Shown piece by piece: positions 13,971-21,358 of a stretch of 64,000 nucleotides of DNA. Within the stretch, counting starts at the first letter, position 1. The number at the start of each line of letters is the position of its first letter. Source of the stretch: JADLCB01 sp964398315 (GTDB lineage Bacteria; Planctomycetota; Phycisphaerae; Tepidisphaerales; Tepidisphaeraceae); the NCBI GenBank assembly GCA_964398315.1, contig CAYNMV010000018.1, positions 1 to 64,000 of the forward strand. The letters are read 5' to 3'. The position numbers and the translations under genes are program-made. The notes under the pieces were generated by a model. It was not told the origin of the DNA. It searched no databases and worked only from the letters and a program-made list of their open reading frames with translations.

Positions 13971-14786
13971 CTACTGAAGGTCGGCGGTTGTGTGTCCGTG
14001 TGCGATGCGCGTCGCGAGCATCAGCATGATGACCGCGAAGGCGAAACTGACGCCCAGGCTCAGCGGCCACGAAGGCAGTGCCGTGGCATCCTGCCCGAGG
14101 TACATCGCCCGCCGCAGCGCGGCCAGGCCGTAGGTCAGCGGGTTGAGCATCATGATGGCGGCGATCCCCTTCAGTGCCCCGCCGGGTGGAAACAAAGCGC
14201 CCGAGAGGAACCACATCGGCATCAGCAGCAGATTCATGATGGCGTGAAAGCCCTGGGTGCTGCTCATGCGCCAGGCGATGCAGAATCCCATGGCCGTCAG
14301 GGCAAATGCCAGCAGGAGCATGATCCCGCAACTGGCCAGCAGGGCCGCCGGCGAAAGCGAAACCCCAACCAGTGGCGCCAGCAGCAGGAACAGCAGCCCT
14401 TGTCCAAACGCCAGCGCGGTCCCGCCGAGCACCTTGCCCAGCACGATCGCCAGCCGCGGCACCGGCGCTACCAGCACGGATTGCAGAAATCCCTCCCGGC
14501 GGTCCTCGATGATCGAAATCGTCGAGAAGATCGCCGTGAACAGCAGGATCATGACAACAGTGCCGGGGAAGAAGAAGCGCAGGAAATCCTCCCCGCCCGG
14601 CACGCCCGGGGCTGCGAACGAGCGTCCGATCCCGCCGCCAATCAGGAGCCAGAAGACGATCGGCGTCAGCAGCGCACCGACAATCCGATGGCGCTGCCGC
14701 ACAAAACGCACCAGTTCGCGCTGGGCCAGTGACAAGGCCGGCAGCAGCAGGGCAGGGCGAACAGATTGGAGGGTATCCGCGTTCAT
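13971..14786 (-). CDS. ABC-2 type transporter permease (Sco operon)
   Basis: A 271-residue permease with six predicted membrane segments. RELVRFVRQRHRIVGALLTPIVFWLLIGGGIG, then FFPGTVVMILLFTAIFSTISIIEDRREGFLQSVLVAPVPRLAIVLGKVLGG, are characteristic of ABC-2 drug/haem-export-type permeases, including the conserved EDRxxG…L.aPv.r cytoplasmic helix. It is the first gene of the minus-strand trio with Sco and DUF420, 15 bp upstream of Sco. The ATPase partner is not present here. Context suggests a role in cytochrome oxidase biogenesis, which is an inference. Confidence 0.88.
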   Translation of the reverse strand: MNADTLQSVRPALLLPALSLAQRELVRFVRQRHRIVGALLTPIVFWLLIGGGIGRSFAAPGVPGGEDFLRFFFPGTVVMILLFTAIFSTISIIEDRREGFLQSVLVAPVPRLAIVLGKVLGGTALAFGQGLLFLLLAPLVGVSLSPAALLASCGIMLLLAFALTAMGFCIAWRMSSTQGFHAIMNLLLMPMWFLSGALFPPGGALKGIAAIMMLNPLTYGLAALRRAMYLGQDATALPSWPLSLGVSFAFAVIMLMLATRIAHGHTTADLQ

Positions 14787-14811
14787 CGTCGGGGAAAACG
14801 CATCATTCTAG

Positions 14812-15120
14812 TGCTCCAGTCGCCATCGGGCCAGCATCACCGTGCGGCCGATCGCCGCAGGCGCGGGGACCGAACCGGCATAGGGCGAAAAGGCGGCGAT
14901 GTGAAAATGTGCGCCACGCCATGGGACAGCGCGGCGCAGATCGCCAGATGCGGATAGCCGGCGGGCCATGCGGATGGTAACTGGGGTGGGCCTGGATAGA
15001 CCTTTCGTGCGTGGCGATTGCACGTCCGGGAGCGGGGACAGGCCGATTGAGCCACCTTCGGCGGCCTGGGCCCTCGTTCGCGTCGCCCATGCGGCCTTCA
15101 CACACTCAGTTACCGCAAAA
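14812..15120. other. Gene-free divergent region upstream of lptD
   Basis: About 310 bp between the divergently transcribed ABC permease and lptD. No coding sequence is supported: the short frames here lack recognisable features and overlap in several phases. Apart from the lptD promoter at its right edge I see no clear motif. Confidence 0.5.
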
Positions 15121-15148
15121 TTGACGCTCTTGGCCGCGCCTCTATAAT
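15121..15148 (+). promoter_or_regulatory. Sigma-70 promoter of lptD
   Basis: TTGACG (15121-15126), a 16-bp spacer and a perfect TATAAT (15143-15148). The predicted start at about 15155 leaves a 42-base 5' UTR containing AAGGAG (15184-15189) seven bases before the GTG start. Confidence 0.75.
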
Positions 15149-15196
15149 CCGGCCCATCGTTTGGAGGAGATGGACTGACAGGGAAGGAGTCGGTGG

Positions 15197-18121
15197 GTGA
15201 AGCCGGCAGGTTATCTCGGCATATGTCTGGCTCTGCCGCTGAGCTCCATGGCGCTCGCCCAGGAGGCGCTGCCCGGGCGCGAACCGGCAGCGGCGCCGGT
15301 TGATGGCTTGACCGCCCCCAGCAGCGAATCACTCGACATCGTCGCCCGCCAGGCGCTGACCTGGAACCAGGATGGCGCGGTGATCGTGCAGCTCGTTGGC
15401 CCGGTGCGCATCGAAGTGGGGGGCGCAACGCTGACAGCCGAGAACGGCGTCGTCTGGCTGAGCGATGTGCAGACCGGCATTTTTACCGCCCGCCGGGCCG
15501 AGATTGCCCTCATCGGCAATGCCGCCATCACCCGTAATGGCACAACCCGCAGCGGCCCGAGCCTGATCGCCACCGCCACGGTCCGCGGACGTGTGCGCAT
15601 CACTGCTGATCAGCGCCTGGCCCGCGATGCCTCCGAGTCCGACCTGTATCGCGCTGCCAATGCCCTGCGCCAGGAGGCGGTTGATGCCCCCCCGCCGGGA
15701 GCGAGCCGCGCCGAGCCGGCCACCCGGCCGGTAGTGCCTGCTCCGGCAGCCGTGATCGAGCCGGCCACCGCGCCCGTCAACTTCCAGGCCGGCAATATTG
15801 AGACGCACCAGACCCCCGATGACAAGGTGGCCATCACCCTCAGCGGCGATGTCCTGCTGATCCAGCGGCGACCCAACGGCGATCTGGTTGAATTGCAGGC
15901 CCAGCGCGCCGTGCTGTTTACGCCGCTCGGCAGCCTGCGCGAGCTGGAGCAGTCTGAGCGCTTCGAGCGCCTGGAGGATGCGGTTGAATCGGCCTACCTC
16001 GAAGGGGATGTGCGCATCAGTTACACACCCGGCGGCCGGGGAACGCGCGGCGAGCAGCGGCTGCGAGCCGATCGGGTCTTTTATGAATTCACCACCGATC
16101 GCGCCATCCTGACTGATGCCGTCCTTCACGCGACCGACCCGCGGTTGACGGTGCCGGTGTTCGTACGGGCCAACACGATCCGCCAGCTTTCGCTGCAGGA
16201 GTACCGCGCTGAGGATGTGCAGCTCACCACCAGCGGATTCCACACCCCCAGCTACGCGATTGCGGCTGACCGCGCTTACGTTCGCCGCAGCGAAGCGCCC
16301 GCCACCGGGACGCGCTACCAGTTCGCCGGCAATGATGCCACAGTGCGCACCTTCGGGGTCCCGGTCTTCTACTTCCCCTATGTGGCCGGCTCCATTACGG
16401 AGCGCGGCACACCACTGCGCAGGATCAACTTCGGCGACAATGGCCGTTTCGGCACGTTTGTGCAGACAGACTGGGGCCTGTTTGAGAGCCTCGGCCGGAC
16501 GCCGCCCGACAATCTCGATGTTGTCCTCAAGCTGGACTACTACGGCGATCGCGGGCCCGGGGGCGGGATCGATGCCAGCTATGGCGGGGGCTTCATCCGC
16601 GAAACCACCCGCGAACCATGGACCTTCGAGGGCGATTTCACCAGCTTCTTTGTCTACGACACCGGCGAGGATGATTTCGGCGGCGCGCGGGCCGATGTGG
16701 AGCCGGATGACAAGCTTCGCGGCCGGGTGTTGTGGGAGCACCAGCATTTCTTCCCCGAGGACTGGCAGTTGCAGCTTCGCGCGGGGTGGGTGAGCGATCC
16801 AACCTTCCTCGAGCAGTGGTTCGAGGGTGAATGGGACCGCAACCGCGAGCATGACCTGTCGGCCTACATCAAGCGCCAGCGCGACACCGAGGCGATCACG
16901 TTCCTGGTGGATGTGCAGCCCAACGATTTTGTCACCACCAGCGACTGGGCGCAGGAGCAGTTCGAAATCGAGCGCCTGCCGGAAGTGGGCTACCACCGCA
17001 TCGGCAATGCCCTGGGCGAAGGGGCAACCTTCTTCAGCAGCAACACCGTTTCCGCCCTGCGCTACAGGGAGTCGGATGCCACCTTCGCTGAGCAGGGGTA
17101 CTACTTCGGCGTGATGCCGGGGCTGCCCAGTGTCGGGCAGACCGGCATCGATCCCGGCACCAACATCCGCGGTGACTTCCGCCAGCAGGTCGACTTCCCC
17201 ATGCACCTGGAACAGGTGCGCATGGTACCGTATGTGATGGGGCGCTACACCGGCTACACCGATTCGCCCGCCGGCGGCAGCGAGAACCGCTTCATGGGCG
17301 GCGTGGGCGTGCGCTTTGCCACCACGTTCTGGAACATCGACAACACCGTCGAGAGCCAACTGCTTGACCTGCACCGTCTGCGGCACGTGGTGGAGCCGGA
17401 AATCCACCTGTTCACCAGCGCAGCCAGCGTCGATGCGACCGATCTGTTCATCTATGATGAGGATGTCGACAAGGTGCATGACATCAGCGGCGCCAGCATC
17501 GGCGTGCGCCAGCGCTGGCAGACCAAGCGCGGCGGGCCGGGGCGCTGGCGCAGTGTTGATTTCCTGTCGATCAACGTCTTTGCCAATTTCTTCGCCAACA
17601 AGCCCGATGATGTTTTCCTCGATCCTGAGCGTTTCCGCGGGCAGTACTACTGGTCACTGCCGGAGGCCTCCATCCCGCGCAACAGCGTGAACGCCGATGG
17701 GATCTGGCGCATCACCGATTCCACCGCCATCCTGGGAGATGCCTCCTACAACCTGGATGAGAATGAACTGGCCACCGCCTCAATCGGCCTGGCGGTGCGG
17801 CGGGCGGATCGGCTCAGTTATTTTGTTGGGCTGCGCTACATCGAGCCGGTCGATGCGAATCTGGTAACGGTGGCCGCCACGTATCAGCTCAGCCCCAAGT
17901 ACACCCTGGCTGGCGCAACCAGCTTTGGTATCGGCGATGATGATCGCGTCTATGCCAGCGGATCCATCCAGCGTCACTTTGACCGCTTCACCGCGGTCCT
18001 GCGCGTGCGCTACGATGAGGTGGAAGACCTGGGCGGCATCCACTTCAGCATCATCCCCCACGGCCTGCCCGGCGCCATCGGCGGCGGTGCATACCGAACC
18101 TCTGCCGCGACCGCCCGCTGA
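15197..18121 (+). CDS. lptD: LptD-like outer-membrane LPS assembly protein
   Basis: A 974-residue exported beta-barrel protein. The signal peptide (KPAGYLGICLALPLSSMALAQ) is followed by an OstA/LptA-like jellyroll region in two parts (about 45-125 and 190-330), with the periodic pattern TLTAENGVVWLSDVQ and GDVLLIQRRPNGDLVELQAQRAVLF. The rest, from about residue 370, has the LptD barrel pattern: YFPYVAG, then alternating strands ending YQLSPKYTLAGATSFGIGDDD and LRVRYDEVEDLGGIHFSIIPHG. LptD inserts lipopolysaccharide into the outer leaflet. The GTG start has a good AAGGAG. It precedes the ftsW-murG pair by 315 bp. The barrel is divergent from proteobacterial LptD, and an OstA-only relative is the alternative. 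Confidence 0.8.
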   Translation: MKPAGYLGICLALPLSSMALAQEALPGREPAAAPVDGLTAPSSESLDIVARQALTWNQDGAVIVQLVGPVRIEVGGATLTAENGVVWLSDVQTGIFTARRAEIALIGNAAITRNGTTRSGPSLIATATVRGRVRITADQRLARDASESDLYRAANALRQEAVDAPPPGASRAEPATRPVVPAPAAVIEPATAPVNFQAGNIETHQTPDDKVAITLSGDVLLIQRRPNGDLVELQAQRAVLFTPLGSLRELEQSERFERLEDAVESAYLEGDVRISYTPGGRGTRGEQRLRADRVFYEFTTDRAILTDAVLHATDPRLTVPVFVRANTIRQLSLQEYRAEDVQLTTSGFHTPSYAIAADRAYVRRSEAPATGTRYQFAGNDATVRTFGVPVFYFPYVAGSITERGTPLRRINFGDNGRFGTFVQTDWGLFESLGRTPPDNLDVVLKLDYYGDRGPGGGIDASYGGGFIRETTREPWTFEGDFTSFFVYDTGEDDFGGARADVEPDDKLRGRVLWEHQHFFPEDWQLQLRAGWVSDPTFLEQWFEGEWDRNREHDLSAYIKRQRDTEAITFLVDVQPNDFVTTSDWAQEQFEIERLPEVGYHRIGNALGEGATFFSSNTVSALRYRESDATFAEQGYYFGVMPGLPSVGQTGIDPGTNIRGDFRQQVDFPMHLEQVRMVPYVMGRYTGYTDSPAGGSENRFMGGVGVRFATTFWNIDNTVESQLLDLHRLRHVVEPEIHLFTSAASVDATDLFIYDEDVDKVHDISGASIGVRQRWQTKRGGPGRWRSVDFLSINVFANFFANKPDDVFLDPERFRGQYYWSLPEASIPRNSVNADGIWRITDSTAILGDASYNLDENELATASIGLAVRRADRLSYFVGLRYIEPVDANLVTVAATYQLSPKYTLAGATSFGIGDDDRVYASGSIQRHFDRFTAVLRVRYDEVEDLGGIHFSIIPHGLPGAIGGGAYRTSAATAR

Positions 18122-18435
18122 ATCCCGAGAGGGGTAGCCGACCAGGTGGCACAGGCAGCCCGGCCGTGTTACCGCATGGGGTTGCCATAGGGTGTACACC
18201 GCCATAGGTGGGCACGGATTCTCCACCCATGCAGAAAGCGATTTGTTTCCCGCCCCTGTGCCACGCCAGCCGCTCCTCACGCAGGTTAAAAACCCGTGCC
18301 ACAGGTGCGGGCGCTGGCTTGAGAACCGCATAACCGCCACGCGCTGAACACTGGCGGCCTGCCGGTGCTGCCTCCAGCGGCCACGGACGGCGCTTCGGTT
18401 CAAGCCCGACCGGTCTCACGTCCGATAAACCTCCC
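18122..18435. other. Gene-free segment between lptD and ftsW
   Basis: About 314 bp without a supportable gene. Just ahead of ftsW lies GATAAA (18424-18429), six bases before the ATG, a weak -10-like box without a convincing -35. I see no terminator with a T-run after lptD. Confidence 0.4.
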
Positions 18436-19629
18436 ATGGATGCGTCCATTTATCGTCTGCGCTTGCAGGATATTCTCGCCGTTTGCGTGTTGGGTCTGCT
18501 GTTCCTGGGCATCCTGATGGTGCAGTCGGCGGCGGTGAACGTCACCGGCGAGGTCACCTGGCAGTGGACCGCGCGCGGCAGCAAGCACCTGCTGTTTGCC
18601 GGGCTGGCCATCATCGCCTTCTTCGTGGTAGGCCATTTCGATTACGACCGGCTCAACACCTATTCGATCAAGCGCAATCCCATCCTCTGGTGCCTGGCCA
18701 TCGCGGCCTTCGCCTGCACGATCGTGCTGATTCCCGGCGTCGGCACCGAGGTGAACGGCGCCCGCCGCTGGCTGCAACTGGGCTTTACCCAGGTGCAGCC
18801 ATCAGAACTGGGCAAGTGGGGCGTGGTATTGTTCCTGGCGTGGTGGCTGTCGCAGCGACCGATCGACTTGGGCAAGTTCTGGACCGGTTTCGTGCCGACG
18901 CTCATCCCGGTCGGGCTGATCTGCCTGCTGGTGGTGATCCAGGACTTCGGCACCGCAGCCCTGATCGGCTTGTGCAGCGTGACGATGCTGCTGGCCGGAC
19001 GGGTGAAGCTGTGGCACCTGGGCGTGACCGTGCCGCCCGCCTTGATCGGCGCAATCGGCTTCATCATGGCCGAGCCATACCGCTGGCGCCGCATGACCGC
19101 CTTCCTCGATCCATGGGCCAATCCCAAGACCGATGGCTACCACATGATCCAGAGCCTGCTGAGCTTCAGTTCCGGTGGCATCTGGGGCAAGGGGCTGGGC
19201 AATGGCGTGCAGAAGCTCGGCTACTTGCCGGAAGACACCACCGACTTCATTTTCGCGGTGATCTGTGAGGAACTGGGATTGTTTGGTGCGCTGCTGACGG
19301 TCATCCTGTACCTGGGCATCCTCTACGTCGCCTGGCAGATCGTCCGCCAGAAGCGCGATTCTTTCGGGCGGATGCTTGCCTTTGGCATCGGCGCGATGAT
19401 CGGCCTGCAGGCGGCCATCAACATCGCAGTGGCGACCGTATCGGTGCCGACCAAGGGCCTGGCGCTGCCGTTGATCAGTGCCGGCGGATCGGGCCTCATC
19501 ATTGCCTGCTCAGCCCTGGGGCTGCTCTACAGCATTGCCCGGCACGGGCACGCGGTGGATGCGTGGGAGGCCCCGGTTGAACCACCCAAGCGCCATCGCC
19601 TGCCCAAGCCCGCACCCGTGACCGGATAG
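18436..19629 (+). CDS. ftsW: SEDS family peptidoglycan glycosyltransferase FtsW
   Basis: A 397-residue polytopic membrane protein of the SEDS family (FtsW/RodA/SpoVE), about ten transmembrane helices. Diagnostic segments are GVGTEVNGARRWLQLGFTQVQPSELGKWGVVLFLAWW, VVIQDFGTAALI, PYRWRRMTAFLDPWANPKTDGYHMIQSLLSFSSGGIWGKGLGNGVQKLGYLPEDTTDFIFAVICEELG, and GLALPLISAGGSGLI. SEDS proteins polymerise lipid II. FtsW is preferred to RodA because murG follows 160 bp downstream, the classical dcw arrangement. The cytoplasmic tail after VDAWEAPVEPPKRHR is short. Its presence implies peptidoglycan synthesis in this organism. Confidence 0.93.
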   Translation: MDASIYRLRLQDILAVCVLGLLFLGILMVQSAAVNVTGEVTWQWTARGSKHLLFAGLAIIAFFVVGHFDYDRLNTYSIKRNPILWCLAIAAFACTIVLIPGVGTEVNGARRWLQLGFTQVQPSELGKWGVVLFLAWWLSQRPIDLGKFWTGFVPTLIPVGLICLLVVIQDFGTAALIGLCSVTMLLAGRVKLWHLGVTVPPALIGAIGFIMAEPYRWRRMTAFLDPWANPKTDGYHMIQSLLSFSSGGIWGKGLGNGVQKLGYLPEDTTDFIFAVICEELGLFGALLTVILYLGILYVAWQIVRQKRDSFGRMLAFGIGAMIGLQAAINIAVATVSVPTKGLALPLISAGGSGLIIACSALGLLYSIARHGHAVDAWEAPVEPPKRHRLPKPAPVTG

Positions 19630-19788
19630 CGCCAGCGGCGGGGTGGGGATGAAGGCTCGTGGCATGGCGATTCAGCTTGCAGCGGCTATTGTGGAACCAT
19701 CGCCGGCCATTACGGATAATGGATTCTCTATGCCCCCGGGATGAGTCCGTCCCGGCAACCTTCTGACGGCTCTCTGCAAGCATGCACC

Positions 19789-20904
19789 ATGGAACACACC
19801 CCCACCATCCTCTTCGCTGGCGGCGGCACGGGCGGGCACCTGTACCCGGGGGTCTCGGTGGCGCAGGCGCTGCTCAAGGTGTGTCCGGGGGCGCGGCCGC
19901 TGTTTCTCTGCACCGAGCGCGAAATCGATCGCGTGATCCTCTCGGCTGCCGGATTTGAATTCATTGCCCAGCCGATCATCCCGCCGGTCAGGACGATCGG
20001 GGGGCTGCTCAAGTTCTGGGAAAGCTGGCGGCACACCAAGGATCTGGTCAAGGGCGTCCTCAAGGAGCGCCAGCCCGCGGCCGTGCTGGGGCTGGGCGGC
20101 TATGCTGCCGGGGTGGCGGTCAAGATCGCAGGCCAGAAAGCGATCCCCACGGCCATTCTTAATCCCGATGTGCTGCCGGGCAAAGCCAACCAGTACCTCA
20201 TGCGCTATGCCCGCGCGGTTTGCTGTCAGTTTGAAGAGACACGTCAGCACGTGCCGGCGGCCCAGCAGTCGAAGCTGCAACTGACCGGCTGCCCGATCCG
20301 CGACAACATCCGCGCCCTGCCGCCGCGTGATGCCGCCTGCGGACGACTGGGCCTGGATGCGCGGCTGAATACGCTGGTTATCGCCGGCGGTTCGCAAGGG
20401 GCCCAGACTGTCAGCGAGGCCGCACTTGAAACGCTCAAGCGGGTGAAACTTCAGGGGTGGCAGGTGCTGCACCTGTCTGGCCGCGATCATGCCGATGCGG
20501 TGCGGGCGGGCTACCGCGAGCTGGAGGTGCCCGCCCGTGTGATCGACTTCACACCGGAGATGGCGGATGTGTACGCGGTGGCGGACTTGATGATCAACCG
20601 GGCCGGGGCCAGCGGCTGTGCGGAGATTACTGCCTGCGGCATCCCGTCGATCCTGATGCCTTACCCGTTCCACAAGGACATGCATCAGCGCGCCAACGCC
20701 AGGGTACTGGCCGATGCCGGAGGCGCGATCCTGGTGGATGATGCCCGCGACCGCAAGGCCAATGCCGATCGTCTCCAGCCGCTGCTCGAATCCCTCCTGC
20801 ACGATGCAACCCGCCGCCAGGGCATGGCCGACCGCGCCCGCGCCCTGGGCAAGCCTGATGCCGCCGAGCGCGTGGCGGCACTGCTGGTCGAGATGATCGG
20901 CTGA
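19789..20904 (+). CDS. murG: UDP-GlcNAc:lipid I N-acetylglucosaminyltransferase MurG
   Basis: A 371-residue GT28 glycosyltransferase that converts lipid I to lipid II on the inner face of the membrane. The N-terminal Rossmann domain opens ILFAGGGTGGHLYPGVSVAQAL (the G-rich loop with the conserved His) and contains VLGLGGYAAGVAVKIA. The C-terminal domain has VIAGGSQGAQTVSEAALETL, DFTPEMADVYAVADLMINRAGASGCAEITACGIPSILMPYPFHKDMHQRANARVL, the donor-binding region. ATG 19789 (MEHTPTILFAGGG) is preferred over the in-frame ATG at 19741, which adds 16 atypical residues. Confidence 0.95.
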   Translation: MEHTPTILFAGGGTGGHLYPGVSVAQALLKVCPGARPLFLCTEREIDRVILSAAGFEFIAQPIIPPVRTIGGLLKFWESWRHTKDLVKGVLKERQPAAVLGLGGYAAGVAVKIAGQKAIPTAILNPDVLPGKANQYLMRYARAVCCQFEETRQHVPAAQQSKLQLTGCPIRDNIRALPPRDAACGRLGLDARLNTLVIAGGSQGAQTVSEAALETLKRVKLQGWQVLHLSGRDHADAVRAGYRELEVPARVIDFTPEMADVYAVADLMINRAGASGCAEITACGIPSILMPYPFHKDMHQRANARVLADAGGAILVDDARDRKANADRLQPLLESLLHDATRRQGMADRARALGKPDAAERVAALLVEMIG

Positions 20905-21358
20905 TCAGTCCCCTCAGCAATCCATACCCGATCGATGCCGTTTCGCGCGCTGGACAGCGATCATTTTCACCCGTCGATGTCCTGACGCGATGCCTGTGAA
21001 TCATGCAGGTATCTGATGGATGGATGTTGCGACGAAATATCTCACAACAATGAAGGAGGCTGACGGTATATTGGGTACGACCGGCACAGGAACAGTGTCG
21101 GCCGGATAATCCAGCGCGATGCCAGGATATGGGGTGCCTTGGAATCATGATTCACTGTTGACTGTATTATTGCGTTTCAGATCACGGCAACCTTTGTGCA
21201 ATGCCTGGCATCGTGGTTAGATTGGGATTTCATCTTTCTGACAGTCGACTTGCATTGAACTGGCGATTCAGGTTTGTGGCACCCCGCGCCTGAGAAAGCG
21301 GGGCAGGTGTTCGAGTCATCGACCGCGAGCCGTTCCTGAATGCCCAGGAGGCAACACG
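20905..21358. other. Long untranslated region upstream of a secreted glycosidase gene
   Basis: 454 bp without a supportable gene. It is less GC-rich than its surroundings. A 6-bp hairpin (21282-21287 with 21298-21303) lies about 55 bases ahead of the next gene, and a good AGGAGG (21346-21351) precedes its ATG. TTGACT at 21158-21163 has no matching -10 at normal spacing. The length suggests that regulation may be located here, but nothing specific is visible. Confidence 0.5.

Noticed and set aside
15329..17479. 716-codon open frame antisense to lptD
   Set aside because: Low-complexity composition rich in Ala/Gly/His and no start signal; lptD has a promoter, Shine-Dalgarno and signal peptide.
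19736..19760. ATGAGTCCG near a short hairpin upstream of murG, reminiscent of a hammerhead ribozyme core
   Set aside because: The CTGATGA…GAAA core is incomplete and no cleavage-site stem can be drawn.
21280..21330. GTTCGAGTC resembling a tRNA T-loop
   Set aside because: The flanking bases do not form a T stem, and no acceptor or anticodon arm fits.
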